Shown: positions 29,520 through 40,164 of the stretch, piece after piece
Layout of the letters: each line of letters opens with the position of its first letter
Numbering within the stretch: position 1 is the first letter of the stretch
Assembly: GCF_001753165.1 (NCBI RefSeq)
Contig: NZ_CP017448.1
Location: 2,188,462-2,252,461 of the forward strand
Direction: 5' to 3'
Length of the DNA stretch: 64,000 nt
From: Acidihalobacter aeolianus
GTDB lineage: Bacteria; Pseudomonadota; Gammaproteobacteria; DSM-5130; Acidihalobacteraceae
The notes under the pieces: model-generated
The model's input: the letters and a program-made list of their open reading frames with translations, nothing else
What the model was told of the DNA's origin: nothing
Databases searched by the model: none
Program-made: the position numbers and the translations under genes

Positions 29520-30385
29520 GGGTCGGTCGCAGCGGGCAGCCCGCCCCGCTCGTCCACCAGTACGCGCACCGAAACCTCGCCCTGACTGCCCGCCATGCAT
29601 TCGGCCGCCCGCGGCAGCGCCTCGCGCAGCGTCGCTTCCAGTCCCCAGGGTGGGTTGATCAGCAACATGCCGCTGCCGCAAAGGCCGAAGTCGGCACCGG
29701 GCGGCTCGACGCGCAGCTCGGCGACGAGGATGTCGGGAATGCCGAGTTGGCGTACCGAAGCGAGCCAGGGTGCGGCCGGCTTGCGCGGCACCAGCGGATA
29801 CCACACGGCCACCATCCCCTGGCGGAAACGCTGATGGATCATGCGCAGCGCCGCGTTCAGACGCTCGTACTCGCCCGCCGTTTCGTAGCTCGGATCGATG
29901 AGCACCAGTCCGCGGCGCTCCGACGGCGGCAACAGCGCCTTGAGCGAGGCGTAGCCGTCGCCCGCGCGCAGCTGCACGCCGCGGCGGCGGCCCAGGCATT
30001 CGCTCAGATGCTCATAGGCCGTGCCATGTGCCTCGGTCGCGACCAGGCGGTCGCCGGGACGCAAACGTTCGGCCACCAGCAGCGGCGAACCCGGGTAGCG
30101 GCGCAATGCGCCGGCAGGGTTGTGAACGGCCACCGCGTCGAGGTAGACGTCGACGGCCGGATGCAGGCCCCGCGCCTCCCACAGGCGGCCGATGCCGCCG
30201 GCATGCTCGGCCAGCTTCGCGGATTCGGGGGCGTCGAGCGCGTAGACACCGTCGCCGGCGTGGGTATCGATGACGCAGAAAGGCTTGTCCTTGCGCCGCA
30301 GCGCATCGAGGAGCGCGATCAGGACGAGATGCTTGAGAACGTCGGCGTGGTTGCCGGCGTGAAAACCGTGGCGATAGGCGAGCAT
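29516..30385 (-). CDS. rlmJ: 23S rRNA (adenine(2030)-N6)-methyltransferase
   Basis: 289 aa. MLAYRHGFHAGNHADVLKH is the RlmJ hallmark, the SAM region is VIDTHAGDGVY, and the N6-adenine catalytic motif is DPSYE. It methylates A2030 of 23S rRNA. It starts 6 nt after aroC on the same strand. Confidence 0.95.
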   Translation of the reverse strand: MLAYRHGFHAGNHADVLKHLVLIALLDALRRKDKPFCVIDTHAGDGVYALDAPESAKLAEHAGGIGRLWEARGLHPAVDVYLDAVAVHNPAGALRRYPGSPLLVAERLRPGDRLVATEAHGTAYEHLSECLGRRRGVQLRAGDGYASLKALLPPSERRGLVLIDPSYETAGEYERLNAALRMIHQRFRQGMVAVWYPLVPRKPAAPWLASVRQLGIPDILVAELRVEPPGADFGLCGSGMLLINPPWGLEATLREALPRAAECMAGSQGEVSVRVLVDERGGLPAATDP

Positions 30386-30391
30386 GCGGCC

Positions 30392-31492
30392 TCAGACGGG
30401 CCGGGCCGGGATGTCCGCCAGGCTGGTGCGCACGTCGGCGTTCTGGCCGCGGTGCCGCATCAGGTGGTCCATGAGCACGATGGCCAGCATGGCCTCGGCG
30501 ATCGGGGTGGCACGGATGCCCACGCAGGGATCGTGGCGACCGTGGGTGATGATCTCGACCGGCTCGCCCGCGAGGTTCACCGTGCGCGCCGGCAGGCGCA
30601 GGCTGGAAGTGGGCTTGAGCGCCAGGCTGACCTCGATGTCCTGGCCGCTCGAAATGCCGCCGAGGATGCCGCCCGCATTATTGCCGACGAAACCCGCCGG
30701 CGTGATCTCGTCGCGGTGCTCGCTGCCCTTCTGCTCGACGCAGGCAAAGCCCGCGCCGATCTCCACGCCCTTGACCGCATTGATGCTCATCATCGCGTGT
30801 GCGATGTCCGCATCGAGCCGGTCGAACACTGGTTCGCCCCAACCCGGCGGCACGCCGCGGGCGACCACGTTGACGCGCGCGCCGATCGAATCGCCGGACT
30901 TGCGCAGCTCGTCCATATAGGCCTCGAGCTCGGGCACCCTGTCCGCGTCGGGGAAAAAGAAGGGGTTTGCCTCCACCGCGTCCCAGTCGAAACGCTGCGG
31001 CTTGAGCGGGCCGAGCTGGGCAAGATAGCCGTGGATGGCCACGCCGGCCTGCTCGTGCAGGTATTTCTTGGCGATGGCGCCGGCCGCGACCCGCATCGCC
31101 GTCTCGCGGGCCGAGGAACGGCCGCCGCCGCGGTAGTCGCGCAGGCCGAATTTCTTGTAGTAGGTGTAGTCGGCGTGTCCGGGGCGGAAACGGTCGAGGA
31201 TGTTGCCGTAATCCTTGGAACGCTGATCGACGTTCTCGATCATCAGCGCGATCGGCGTGCCGGTGGTCACGCCCTCGAATACCCCGGACAGGATGCGCAC
31301 CTGATCGGGTTCGCGACGCTGGGTGGTATGCCGGGTCTTGCCGGGTCGGCGGCGTTCCAGGTCGGCCTGCAGGTCGTCCTCGGAGAGATTCATCCCCGGC
31401 GGGCAGCCGTCGACGATGCAGCCGATCGCCGGACCGTGGCTTTCGCCAAAGCTGGTGACGGAGAAAGCCTGTCCGATGCGGTTGCCTGCCAT
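30392..31492 (-). CDS. aroC: Chorismate synthase
   Basis: 366 aa from ATG 31492 ([20 protein letters not shown]); an ATG three codons earlier is possible. It converts EPSP to chorismate using reduced FMN. The motifs [36 protein letters not shown] and the C-terminal [17 protein letters not shown] are intact. It supplies the chorismate used by the trp genes elsewhere in the window. Confidence 0.97.
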   Translation of the reverse strand: MAGNRIGQAFSVTSFGESHGPAIGCIVDGCPPGMNLSEDDLQADLERRRPGKTRHTTQRREPDQVRILSGVFEGVTTGTPIALMIENVDQRSKDYGNILDRFRPGHADYTYYKKFGLRDYRGGGRSSARETAMRVAAGAIAKKYLHEQAGVAIHGYLAQLGPLKPQRFDWDAVEANPFFFPDADRVPELEAYMDELRKSGDSIGARVNVVARGVPPGWGEPVFDRLDADIAHAMMSINAVKGVEIGAGFACVEQKGSEHRDEITPAGFVGNNAGGILGGISSGQDIEVSLALKPTSSLRLPARTVNLAGEPVEIITHGRHDPCVGIRATPIAEAMLAIVLMDHLMRHRGQNADVRTSLADIPARPV

Positions 31493-31535
31493 GGCGCGCA
31501 TTGTAGCAGATGCGCGCGCGATTCAGCCGCAGACC

Positions 31536-33329
31536 TCAGGTGGCGTATTGCGACTTCGACTCGGGTTCCGCATCCATGGCGCCGTCCGTCCAGCGCCCCT
31601 CGCCCAGTAGCTGCAGGCGCCGCGAATGGAAGGCGAACAAGGTACTTCGATGCCCCACGCTGACCACCGCCGTCCGCGGCAGGAATTCGTCCAGCAGCCG
31701 GTACAGGGCCAGCTCCGTGGGTTCGTCGAGGGCCGAGGTGGCCTCGTCGAGGAACACGTAGGTCGGCTGCTGCAGCAGGATGCGCGCAAAGGCCACGCGC
31801 TGCTGCTCGCCGAGGGACAGCATGTGCGCCCATGGCTGCAGATCGCCGAGATAGGGCACGAGGCCCGGCAAGCCCACCCGCTCCAAGGCCGAGACGAGCG
31901 CATCGTCGGACGTCTTCACGCTGCCGTTGGGATAGAGCAGCGCATCGCGCAGGCTGCCCAGCGGCAGATAAGGTTTCTGCGGCAGGAACAGGCTGCGCCC
32001 GCCGTCCGGCAACGCGATGGATCCTTCGCCGAAGGGCCAGATGCCCGCGATGGCGCGCAGCAACGTGCTCTTGCCGATACCCGAGCGCCCCGTGACGAGC
32101 AGCCGTTCGCCCGGTTCCACGTGCAGATCGAGGTTCTCGACGATGGTGCCGCCCGCGGGTAGGCGCAGAGTCAGTTTCTGCACGTCGAGCACATCGCCCG
32201 CGCGTCTCTCGACATGGCTCTCCTTGCGCTGCATGGCCTCGACTTCCTCGATGTAGCCAAGGAACCCGCGGAGTCGATCGGACACCGCATGCCACTGCGC
32301 GAAGCTGTCGTAACTCGTCGCGAAATAGGCGAACGAGCTTTGCACGTTGCCGAAGGCGGAACTGATCTGCATCAGGAAACCCAGCGGCACGGCCTTGGCG
32401 AAATAGGCCGATGCCGCGACCAGATACGGCAGCAGGATCGCGAACTGGCTGAAGTAGGTCGTGAACCAGTTGAAGCGCTTCTGCATCAGAAGCAAGCGCC
32501 TGTAGTTTCCGAAGACGTGATCGAATCGATGATCGAACTGCGCCCGTTCCTTGGCCTCACCGCCGTAAAGTGCCACACCCTCGCTGTTCTCGCGCAAGCG
32601 CACGAGGCTGAAGCGGAAATCCGCCTGCAGACGCTGTTGGTGGTAGTTGAGACGGATCAATGGGTTGCCGATCACAGCGGCCACCCAGGTCCAGGCCACG
32701 GCGTAAATCAGTGCGGCCCATACCAAGAATCCCGGAATGTGATGCTCAGCCCCTCCCCAGGGTACGACGACCTTGGCGGACAGCACCCACAGCAAGCCGA
32801 TGAAGGCGGTCAGATTGAGAATTGCGCTGAGCAGGCCGGAAACCAGATTACTGGTGTATTGCGCAAATGAGGAAAGATCGTCCGCGATACGCTGATCGGG
32901 GTTGTCCTGCCCGCGTTTGAACACCTCCATGTGGTAGTAGGTCCGCGCATTGAGGTAGCGCGTCAGGAAGGTGCCGGTCAGCCAACGGCGCCAGCGCAGA
33001 TCCAGGAACTGGGTGAGATAGGTCTGATAGACGCTGAGTGCGATTCCGATGATGGCCAGAATGGAAAACTCGCCCATCAACGGCCAGAACTTGTCCGCCT
33101 GGTAGGTCTGCAGGGCGTTGTAAAAGGTGTTGTACCAGTTGGTAATGCGCAGATTGATGTAGACGCCGCCTACGGTGGCCACCACGATAAGCACCAGCAA
33201 GCCGATGGCGGACCAGCGTTCCTCCGATTCTCTGAAATAAGGCTTGGCCAAGCGCCAGACGTCGGCGAAGAAGCGGCGATCAAAGCGCTGACGGGAGCCT
33301 AGGCCGGCGTCGGCGGAATACTGGGACAT
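31536..33329 (-). CDS. ABC transporter with fused permease and ATPase (SbmA/BacA-YddA-like)
   Basis: 597 aa half-transporter. The N-terminal membrane domain (about 1-340, six hydrophobic segments) contains the ABCD/SbmA block (LRWRRWLTGTFLTRYL, DNPDQRIADDL). The C-terminal ATPase has Walker A GRSGIGKSTLLRA, signature LSLGEQQRVAFARIL and Walker B YVFLDEATSAL. Related proteins import peptides, vitamin B12 or very-long-chain lipids; which one applies cannot be told. First gene of the minus-strand series ending with the MFS transporter. Confidence 0.87.
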   Translation of the reverse strand: MSQYSADAGLGSRQRFDRRFFADVWRLAKPYFRESEERWSAIGLLVLIVVATVGGVYINLRITNWYNTFYNALQTYQADKFWPLMGEFSILAIIGIALSVYQTYLTQFLDLRWRRWLTGTFLTRYLNARTYYHMEVFKRGQDNPDQRIADDLSSFAQYTSNLVSGLLSAILNLTAFIGLLWVLSAKVVVPWGGAEHHIPGFLVWAALIYAVAWTWVAAVIGNPLIRLNYHQQRLQADFRFSLVRLRENSEGVALYGGEAKERAQFDHRFDHVFGNYRRLLLMQKRFNWFTTYFSQFAILLPYLVAASAYFAKAVPLGFLMQISSAFGNVQSSFAYFATSYDSFAQWHAVSDRLRGFLGYIEEVEAMQRKESHVERRAGDVLDVQKLTLRLPAGGTIVENLDLHVEPGERLLVTGRSGIGKSTLLRAIAGIWPFGEGSIALPDGGRSLFLPQKPYLPLGSLRDALLYPNGSVKTSDDALVSALERVGLPGLVPYLGDLQPWAHMLSLGEQQRVAFARILLQQPTYVFLDEATSALDEPTELALYRLLDEFLPRTAVVSVGHRSTLFAFHSRRLQLLGEGRWTDGAMDAEPESKSQYAT

Positions 33330-33492
33330 GGCGTCGAGTCCTTCCTGTTAAGATTTGCGGCGGATCTGGCGCAGATCGGACGATTGTAACGGAGCCGCCC
33401 GCGTCTGCCGACTGCGATGGCGACTCGGCCAGGGCTATGATATACAGCCCCCCACATTGATCGCGCTGGTTAGCTGCGCGCCCGGAGACCGC

Positions 33493-34080
33493 ATGCCCAA
33501 CCTTTTCAAAGCCTGCTCGACCCTGATGTTCGCCGCCCTCCTGCTGGCAGGACCAGCAGCCCAGGCCGCACAAGACGCACAGGCCCCGGCGCAGAATCCT
33601 GCCATCGTACTGCTCAAGGACATGGGCAAGGCGATCAAGATCACGGAAGGCACGGGGCCCAAAACACTGTACGTGTTCTTCGACCCGAACTGCCCCTTCT
33701 GCCACAAGCTGTTCGAGGAACTGCGCCCTTACGTGAAGAAACATGAGGTGACGGTACACTGGATTCCCGTTGGCATTCTCACCAGTACCAGTCCCGGTAA
33801 AGCGGCTGCCATCCTGCAGTCCAAGGACCGTCTCAAGGCCTTCTACCAAAGCGAACACGACTGGGGATTCAACGATTCGCCGGGCGGCGGCATCGCGCCA
33901 TTGCAGAATCCCAGCGCCAAGACGCTGAAGGAACTCGAAACCAATGACAATCTCCTCGCCGATCACGGCCTCAATGGCGTACCCGTGACGCTGTTCGCGA
34001 CCACGGACGGCTCCGCCTACTACTTCGAAGGCACGCCGCCGGCCGACAAGCTGGCGGAAATCATGCCATACGTCAAATAA
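33493..34080 (+). CDS. Periplasmic DsbG/DsbC-like thiol-disulfide protein, short form
   Basis: 195 aa from ATG 33493, preceded by GGAG. Signal peptide ending in AQA. Thioredoxin-fold active site Cys67-Pro-Phe-Cys70 ([16 protein letters not shown]) and the cis-proline loop GVPVTLF. The spacing and wording resemble DsbG's catalytic domain, but the N-terminal dimerisation domain of DsbC/DsbG is absent, so it is probably monomeric. Its redox partner is not in the window. Confidence 0.82.
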   Translation: MPNLFKACSTLMFAALLLAGPAAQAAQDAQAPAQNPAIVLLKDMGKAIKITEGTGPKTLYVFFDPNCPFCHKLFEELRPYVKKHEVTVHWIPVGILTSTSPGKAAAILQSKDRLKAFYQSEHDWGFNDSPGGGIAPLQNPSAKTLKELETNDNLLADHGLNGVPVTLFATTDGSAYYFEGTPPADKLAEIMPYVK

Positions 34081-34094
34081 GCGGGAACAAACCA

Positions 34095-35372
34095 GTGTTA
34101 GATCTTGCTTGCGTCCGCATCGGCATCATCGGCCTGGGTTATGTCGGTCTGCCGCTTGCGGTCGAATTCGGCCGTCACTACCCGACCGTCGGCCTGGACA
34201 TCAAACCCGAACGTATCGCCGAGCTGCAACGCGGCAAGGACAGCACCCTGGAGGTCGAGCCGGAAGAACTCGCCGCCAGCACGCAACTGAGCTTCTCCTG
34301 CCAACCGGAGGATCTGCGGGGTTGCAACGTCTATATCGTTACCGTGCCGACCCCGATCGACCGCCACAAGCGCCCCGACCTGTCGCCGCTCGAATCCGCC
34401 AGCCGCACGGTCGGGAACCTCCTGGCACCCGGCGACGTGGTGATCTACGAATCCACGGTCTATCCCGGCGCCACGGAGGAAGTTTGTGTCCCCATCCTGG
34501 AAGCGGTTTCCGGCCTGCGCTTCAATAACGACTTCTACGCTGGCTACAGCCCCGAGCGCATCAACCCGGGCGACAAGGCACATCGCGTGACCACCATCCG
34601 CAAGGTCACCTCGGGCTCGACCCCGGAAACCGCGGGATTCGTCGATGCCCTCTATGCCAGCATCATCACAGCGGGCACCCATTGTGCACCCAGCATCCGC
34701 GTGGCGGAGGCGGCCAAGGTGATCGAAAACACCCAGCGCGACGTGAACATTGCCCTGATCAACGAGCTCGCCGTGCTGTTCAACCGCCTCGACATCGACA
34801 CCCAGGCGGTACTCGAGGCTGCCGGCACCAAGTGGAACTTCCTGCCCTTCCGTCCCGGCCTGGTAGGCGGCCACTGCATCGGTGTGGACCCCTACTACCT
34901 GACCCACAAGGCCCAGGAAGTCGGGCATCACCCGGCGATCATCCTCGCCGGCCGCCGGATCAACGACGGCATGGGCGCCTACGTCGCCGAGCGAGTGCTC
35001 AAACTGATGACCCAGCGCAAGCTGCACGTGGTGGGTGCTCGGATACTGATCCTGGGACTGACCTTCAAGGAAAACTGCCCGGATTTGCGCAACACGCGGG
35101 TGATCGACGTGATCGAGGCCTTCCGCGACTTCCATGCCCAGGTCGATGTCTACGACCCGTGGGTCGACGCGGACGAATCCATGCATGAATACGGCATACG
35201 GCCTATCGATGCACCTGTGACCGGCACCTACGATGCGGTGATCCTGGCTGTTGCCCATGACGAGTTCCTCGCCGAAGGAGCGACCCCCATCCGAGATTAC
35301 GGACACGCCGATGCAGTCGTGTTCGACGTCAAATCCGTCCTGCCTCGAGACAGCGTCGACGGCAGGCTATAA
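34095..35372 (+). CDS. UDP-N-acetyl-hexosamine / UDP-sugar 6-dehydrogenase (TviB/WbpA-like)
   Basis: 425 aa from a GTG start with GGGA upstream. Two-step NAD oxidation of a UDP-sugar to the uronate. Rossmann motif [17 protein letters not shown], catalytic Cys in [16 protein letters not shown], and C-terminal domain [17 protein letters not shown]. The wording fits the Vi/O-antigen group (TviB, WbpA), which act on UDP-GlcNAc, better than Ugd. Followed by a UDP-sugar 4-epimerase 17 nt downstream, a usual pair in capsule or O-antigen precursor synthesis. Confidence 0.88.
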   Translation: MLDLACVRIGIIGLGYVGLPLAVEFGRHYPTVGLDIKPERIAELQRGKDSTLEVEPEELAASTQLSFSCQPEDLRGCNVYIVTVPTPIDRHKRPDLSPLESASRTVGNLLAPGDVVIYESTVYPGATEEVCVPILEAVSGLRFNNDFYAGYSPERINPGDKAHRVTTIRKVTSGSTPETAGFVDALYASIITAGTHCAPSIRVAEAAKVIENTQRDVNIALINELAVLFNRLDIDTQAVLEAAGTKWNFLPFRPGLVGGHCIGVDPYYLTHKAQEVGHHPAIILAGRRINDGMGAYVAERVLKLMTQRKLHVVGARILILGLTFKENCPDLRNTRVIDVIEAFRDFHAQVDVYDPWVDADESMHEYGIRPIDAPVTGTYDAVILAVAHDEFLAEGATPIRDYGHADAVVFDVKSVLPRDSVDGRL

Positions 35373-35389
35373 AACGCACGGGAGATACC

Positions 35390-36397
35390 ATGCGCGTACT
35401 CATCACCGGCTCGGCCGGCTTCATCGGATCCGCCCTCGCCATGCGCCTGCTGGCACGCGGCGACGAGGTCATCGGCATCGACAATCTGAACGACTATTAC
35501 GATGTCCAGCTTAAAGAGGCCCGCCTCGCGCGGGTCAAGGCGCTGCCCGGCTTCGTAGAGGAGCGTATCGACATCGCCGACCGCGAGGCCGTCGCCGCCA
35601 CGTTCGCCCGCCACTGTCCTCACCGCGTGGTCAACCTCGCCGCACAAGCCGGCGTGCGCTACTCGCTGATCAATCCGCACGCCTATGTGGACACCAACCT
35701 GGTCGGCTTCGTCAACATCCTCGAAGGCTGTCGACACAACGGTGTCGAGCATCTGGTCTTCGCCTCCTCCAGTTCGGTCTATGGCGCCAACACGCACATG
35801 CCGTTTTCGGTCCACGACAACGTCGATCACCCGGTCAGTCTCTACGCCGCGAGCAAGAAGGCGAACGAGCTGATGGCGCATACCTACAGCCACCTCTATG
35901 ATTTGCCGGTGACCGGACTGCGCTTCTTCACCGTATACGGCCCCTGGGGGCGACCGGACATGGCCCTGTTCATGTTCACGCGCAAGATCCTGGCCGGCGA
36001 GCCCATCGACGTCTTCAACTATGGCCACCACCGACGCGACTTCACTTACATCGACGATATCGTCGAAGGTGTGATCCGTACCCTGGATCATGTCGCCAAA
36101 CCCAATCCGGAATGGTCCGGCGATGCCCCCGATCCCGCCACCAGCCGGGCTCCGTACCGTCTGTACAACATCGGCAACAATCAGCCAATCGAACTGCTGC
36201 ACTATATCGAGGTATTGGAAGACTGCCTGGGGCGCAAGGCGGAAAAGAACCTGCTACCGCTACAGCCCGGTGACGTACCGGACACCTATGCGGATGTCGA
36301 TCAACTGATTGAGGATGTGGACTACAAGCCACAGACGCCAGTGGAAATCGGGATCAGACGCTTCGTCGAATGGTATCGGGAATACCACGGGGTTTGA
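35390..36397 (+). CDS. NAD-dependent UDP-uronate 4-epimerase (CapI-like)
   Basis: 335 aa extended SDR. Glycine motif [34 protein letters not shown], catalytic Ser-Ser-Ser region FASSSSVYG, and the Tyr-x3-Lys pair in [10 protein letters not shown]. The [17 protein letters not shown] block is characteristic of UDP-glucuronate 4-epimerases. With the upstream dehydrogenase it could make a UDP-galacturonate-type sugar nucleotide (inference). Confidence 0.9.
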   Translation: MRVLITGSAGFIGSALAMRLLARGDEVIGIDNLNDYYDVQLKEARLARVKALPGFVEERIDIADREAVAATFARHCPHRVVNLAAQAGVRYSLINPHAYVDTNLVGFVNILEGCRHNGVEHLVFASSSSVYGANTHMPFSVHDNVDHPVSLYAASKKANELMAHTYSHLYDLPVTGLRFFTVYGPWGRPDMALFMFTRKILAGEPIDVFNYGHHRRDFTYIDDIVEGVIRTLDHVAKPNPEWSGDAPDPATSRAPYRLYNIGNNQPIELLHYIEVLEDCLGRKAEKNLLPLQPGDVPDTYADVDQLIEDVDYKPQTPVEIGIRRFVEWYREYHGV

Positions 36398-36403
36398 CGA
36401 AAC

Positions 36404-36889
36404 TCAGACGCTGCCTATCTCGTAGAACACCAGATCAGCAGCACTGATATCAGTGGCACTACCCAAACGGATGACCCCGCGGCCACGCAACGGGGTCTCT
36501 TCAGCCGTGACGCGAGTGTCCCCAAGCTCGCCTTCCCGGCGAACAAAGGTGCCATTACGGCTGGTGTCGACCAGCAGGTAACCATCCTCCAACGCCAAGA
36601 TCACCGCGTGGTAACGTGATGCCAAAGGGCTGTCTACGGCCACATCATTGCTGCGGTGACGTCCCAAGCGCAGCTGACCTTGACGCAGCACGACTTCCCG
36701 CCCGCGGTAGCGCAGCCTCAGAACACTGGGCCGCCTCGCCAAAGCAAGCCGGCGGTCGACCACTCGCCTACGGTTGCACACCACCTCCCGGCCATCACTG
36801 TCGCGAAAAGGGTAGCGAACCTCGGTATCCCACTGCCGTCGTTCTTGACGGCGCCTTTCATTGTTCACGACCTGCCCCTCTACCGACAA
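36404..36889 (-). CDS. FHA-domain protein
   Basis: 161 aa. Basic N-terminus (about 1-55), then one forkhead-associated domain about 75-150: GRHRSNDVAVDS, SRYHAVI and DTSRNGTFV carry the Arg, Ser-His and Asn-Gly contacts for phosphothreonine. No membrane segment. No kinase or phosphatase gene lies near it. Its 3' end is 6 nt from the convergent epimerase gene. Confidence 0.85.
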   Translation of the reverse strand: MSVEGQVVNNERRRQERRQWDTEVRYPFRDSDGREVVCNRRRVVDRRLALARRPSVLRLRYRGREVVLRQGQLRLGRHRSNDVAVDSPLASRYHAVILALEDGYLLVDTSRNGTFVRREGELGDTRVTAEETPLRGRGVIRLGSATDISAADLVFYEIGSV

Positions 36890-36984
36890 ACCGCAAAGCC
36901 TCGCTTATGAAGCATCCTGTGCACACCATAATAGCCTTTTACGAACCCGCACGCCCATCACCAGATGTCTGCTGATGATCTCAA

Positions 36985-38169
36985 TCAGCGAGCAGTGGCC
37001 TGAGGATACATCGTGGTATCAACCGATCCTCGCTGCAATATCCGCTGATAAAGGGCGAGCAGGCGGGTTGTCATTTCATCAGCCTGCCAGTGTTCGACCA
37101 GACTGCGTGAGATCACCATCCAGCGGGCACGTAGATCGACGTCCAATAGCCTACGCATGCGCAGCACCAAGCCATCGATATCCCTGGCCGAGCAGACAAA
37201 ACCATTCTCTCCGTCCCGGATGATGTCGACCGCGCCGCAACTATCACTGACCACAACGGGCAACCCGCTGGCCAGTGCCTCGAGCACGACATTCGGGAAG
37301 GGGTCGTACAGCGTCGGCAGGACAAACGCATCGGCCATGCCATAGAACGGTGCTGTATCAACCTGAGGGCCGGCGAACTTGACCCTTTCCGCGACACCCA
37401 GGGTGTGTGCAAGCCGCCGGTAGCGGCGAACCGCGCGATCCTTGCCCACGACTACGAGATAACAATGTTTGGGCAACGAGGCCAGGGCATGTATGGCCGA
37501 ACTCAGTCCTTTACGTTCGAAACCAGAGCCCACGAAGAGGTACACCATCGCAGTCTCCGGCACCCCCAACAGCTCGCGCTGAGCGCGTCGATGTTGGGCA
37601 CGTAGCAAAGGCGTGAAGCGAACGAGATCAACGGCATTGTATATGACTGCGATACACTCCTCGGGCAGACCGAAGCAAGACATGATCTCGTCACGCACCA
37701 TCTGGGAATTACAGATTACTGCCTTGAGTCTGGAACTGGCGAACAACCGCTTTTCAGCGTTGAGGACATAATGGTGATAGGGATTGAGCCATTGACCAAG
37801 ACGCGTGCGCCAGCCACCCGCCGCCGCTCGTCGACGTAACCAGATACGGTGGACGCCATCGCCGGCACGATAGATGTCGCAGCAAGCCAATCTTTCATGC
37901 GACTGGACGAGGTCGAAGCCACGCTGTTCAACCACACGACAGGCGGCTCGCGCAAAGGCCCAATCTCGCCAAAGACGGCCGATGTGGAATGGATTGACAG
38001 CAATCAACTCCACTCCGGGCTGATGCTCCCATCTGCGCGTGATGACGGACAGACGCGCACCGCGAGCCGCAAGAGCATCGAGCGCGCTGGCCACGAAGCG
38101 CTCCGCCCCACCAAAACGTGTATAACGCTGGCGGATCAGGACGATTCGAGATGATCTGGGTAGGCTCAT
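36985..38169 (-). CDS. Family GT4 glycosyltransferase
   Basis: 394 aa GT-B enzyme. N-terminal acceptor domain with RQRYTRFGGAERFVASALDAL, reminiscent of WaaG-type LPS glucosyltransferases. The C-terminal donor domain contains VGSGFERKGLSSAIHAL and the Glu-x7-Glu region as YDPFPNVVLEALASGLPVVVSD, with Asp in place of the first Glu. ATG 38169 (MSLPRSSRIVLIRQRY) is preferred over an earlier in-frame start. Lies 44 nt after nsrR on the same strand; a cell-surface polysaccharide role fits the nearby sugar genes. Confidence 0.83.
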   Translation of the reverse strand: MSLPRSSRIVLIRQRYTRFGGAERFVASALDALAARGARLSVITRRWEHQPGVELIAVNPFHIGRLWRDWAFARAACRVVEQRGFDLVQSHERLACCDIYRAGDGVHRIWLRRRAAAGGWRTRLGQWLNPYHHYVLNAEKRLFASSRLKAVICNSQMVRDEIMSCFGLPEECIAVIYNAVDLVRFTPLLRAQHRRAQRELLGVPETAMVYLFVGSGFERKGLSSAIHALASLPKHCYLVVVGKDRAVRRYRRLAHTLGVAERVKFAGPQVDTAPFYGMADAFVLPTLYDPFPNVVLEALASGLPVVVSDSCGAVDIIRDGENGFVCSARDIDGLVLRMRRLLDVDLRARWMVISRSLVEHWQADEMTTRLLALYQRILQRGSVDTTMYPQATAR

Positions 38170-38213
38170 AGGCCACCGTCCGCGAAACCGCAAGACAGGA
38201 ACTCAACGGCCAT

Positions 38214-38681
38214 CTAGCTATCGCCCTGAGCGACAATCTCGATGCCCCGCAATGTTTCTCCCCCCGCAAAGCGACGCCGTAATGCTTCACCGTCGGACAC
38301 CAGATCAGCCAGCGTCACGGCATCCAAAACCCCGAAGAACGCGGCCCTGGCCTGCGCCAGGGCATCCACCAGACCGCACACACCGAGAATCGAGCAGGCC
38401 GGGTTACGGCAATCGATCAACGTCGTCCCGGGTTCCGTATCGCGCACCACGTTGCCAATACGGATTTCGGACGGGGATCTCGCCAGGCGCATGCCACCAC
38501 CCTTGCCGCGCAGCGTAGTGACGTAGCCCAGGCGCGCAAGCCGGTTGACGATCTTGGCCAGATGATTGCGCGCCACGTGCAACTGCGCGGCCAATTCGTC
38601 AATGGTGACGAGCCGCTCCTGCATGGCGCCCAAGTACATCAGAACGCGTAAGGAGAAATCGGTATGTTGAGTAAGGTGCAT
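38214..38681 (-). CDS. nsrR: NsrR-type Rrf2 nitric-oxide-responsive repressor
   Basis: 155 aa. Winged helix MHLTQHTDFSLRVLMYLGAM with the recognition region HVARNHLAKIVNRL, a basic wing RGKGGGMRLAR, and the iron-sulfur ligands Cys91, Cys96 and Cys102 with 4- and 5-residue spacing, the spacing of NsrR. The [2Fe-2S] or [4Fe-4S] cluster is destroyed by NO, relieving repression. It is the third gene of the haemoglobin-reductase-nsrR series, whose promoter carries an NsrR-type operator, implying autoregulation. Confidence 0.93.
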   Translation of the reverse strand: MHLTQHTDFSLRVLMYLGAMQERLVTIDELAAQLHVARNHLAKIVNRLARLGYVTTLRGKGGGMRLARSPSEIRIGNVVRDTEPGTTLIDCRNPACSILGVCGLVDALAQARAAFFGVLDAVTLADLVSDGEALRRRFAGGETLRGIEIVAQGDS

Positions 38682-38739
38682 GGCCCGACAACATCAAGTT
38701 GACGAGGAAGTATAACGCGCCTGCGCACGGAGGCGAACG

Positions 38740-39726
38740 CTAGGCGATGGCGCCCCCTGCGGGCAGAAAGGCATCGACATAGATATCGCTTAGCCCAGCA
38801 CCTGCGAGATAGGCCCGTTTGCGCATCCGGTTGACCAATTCCGGAGACCCGCAAAAATAGCTCCGCCAACCCTTCAACGCGGGATGCGCACCGAATCCGA
38901 TATCGTCCACCCTGCCGACCGCGCACGCCCTTCCGACTTCACCCTCAATAACGCAAGGCAGGTATTCCAGATTCGGGTACCGTTCCGCCAGTGCATGCAG
39001 CTCGTCGACGAGATACAGATCCGCCTTGCTGCGCGCACCGTGATAAAGATGGATCGGCCCGGAGTGACCACTGGCCAGGGCATCGCAGACAATGCCGTAA
39101 AGCGGGGCCAGCCCGGTTCCCGTACCGATCAGTAGTATCGGCTGATCCGGATTGCCGGGCATATAGAAGCAGCTGCCGTGCGGCCCTTGAATACGCATCG
39201 ATTCACCGACCACGGCATGAGACCTCAGCCAATCGCTCATCGCACCACCGGGTATATGCCGAACATGCAATTCAAGCGTGTCCCCTGGGGCGCTAGCGCA
39301 ACCTGCCAGGGAATAACTACGCCGGAGTCCGTCCTCCCGAACCAGATTGATGAACTGCCCGGAGCGGTGTGGGAATGTGCTCTCAGGCGCCACACGGACG
39401 CGCATCACACTGGAATTGAGCATCTCCACGCCAGCCAAACGTACCGATGTTTCACCCATGGCCACTTCACCCGCAAGCACCACATCGAGGTCGCTTTCGG
39501 GTCGACACTGACAAGCCAGAAAATAGTTTTGCGCCTTCAGCGTATCTTTCAGTCCGGCCTGGGCCACGGGCGGGACATGTCCCGCCCGCGCCTGCATCAG
39601 GCAGCTTTGACACACCCCGCTGCGACAGGCGTTCGGGATTTCCACCCCTGCTCCTTCCAGCGTCTCCAGCACGCTGGCGCCCGAATGCACCGAATAATCG
39701 GTGCCGGCATAATGAATCTTCGCCAT
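38740..39726 (-). CDS. 2Fe-2S / FAD / NAD(P)H electron-transfer reductase
   Basis: 328 aa. N-terminal plant-type ferredoxin (about 1-95) with Cys34, Cys39, Cys42 and Cys72. FAD domain with RRSYSLAGC and GGAMSDWL, then NAD domain with LIGTGTGLAPLYGI and a C-terminal YFCGSPELV. This matches the phenol hydroxylase P5 / CDP-deoxyglucoseen reductase type. Positioned 40 nt after the truncated haemoglobin gene, it is the obvious candidate to reduce that haem, replacing the reductase half of a flavohaemoglobin (inference). The genes share an NsrR-type operator. Confidence 0.9.
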   Translation of the reverse strand: MAKIHYAGTDYSVHSGASVLETLEGAGVEIPNACRSGVCQSCLMQARAGHVPPVAQAGLKDTLKAQNYFLACQCRPESDLDVVLAGEVAMGETSVRLAGVEMLNSSVMRVRVAPESTFPHRSGQFINLVREDGLRRSYSLAGCASAPGDTLELHVRHIPGGAMSDWLRSHAVVGESMRIQGPHGSCFYMPGNPDQPILLIGTGTGLAPLYGIVCDALASGHSGPIHLYHGARSKADLYLVDELHALAERYPNLEYLPCVIEGEVGRACAVGRVDDIGFGAHPALKGWRSYFCGSPELVNRMRKRAYLAGAGLSDIYVDAFLPAGGAIA

Positions 39727-39766
39727 CAGCGGTAGCCTGCCTTCTCGTCTAAAGGATCGATCAACC

Positions 39767-40132
39767 TCAGCGATTAAGCACGTCGTTGCGTACGGACTCG
39801 GCGGTCGCCGCGACTTGGGCGATCAGATCTTCCGGTACATTCAATTCGCGCAGCGACTCACCCAGCAGTTCGATGATCACGTCTACGTGGGTATCGTTGA
39901 GCCCACGCTCCACCAGGCGTTTGTGGCCTTCGCGCATATCATGGCCGGTATAGTTGTGAGGTCCGCCGAAGGCCATGGTCAAAAAGGCCTTTTGCTTTGC
40001 TGCCTGCCTCTCCATGTCCGTGTCGTCGAAGAACCCGTTGACCCGATCATCCGCCAATACCTTTCGGTAGAAGATGTCCACTGCCGCATCCACTGCCTTG
40101 TCTCCGCCCAGCTGTTCGTAAAGGCTGCTCAT
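39767..40132 (-). CDS. Group I truncated haemoglobin (TrHbN-like)
   Basis: 121 aa, the usual length of the 2-on-2 globins. Family features: YEQLGG near the N-terminus, the B-helix FYRKVLADDR with Tyr22 as likely B10, FLTMAFGGPHNYTG, and the proximal His70 in MREGHKRLVERGL. TrHbN proteins turn NO into nitrate with O2. First gene of the operon with a reductase and nsrR, under a promoter with a near-perfect NsrR box, which supports an NO-dioxygenase role. Confidence 0.95.
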   Translation of the reverse strand: MSSLYEQLGGDKAVDAAVDIFYRKVLADDRVNGFFDDTDMERQAAKQKAFLTMAFGGPHNYTGHDMREGHKRLVERGLNDTHVDVIIELLGESLRELNVPEDLIAQVAATAESVRNDVLNR

Positions 40133-40164
40133 GCTCGTATGCTCCTCAAGGGTTGTTTACCAAA

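Noticed and set aside
29480-31663. Long open frame (727 codons) antisense to rlmJ and aroC
   Set aside because: Spans two well-supported genes on the other strand and has no recognisable domain.
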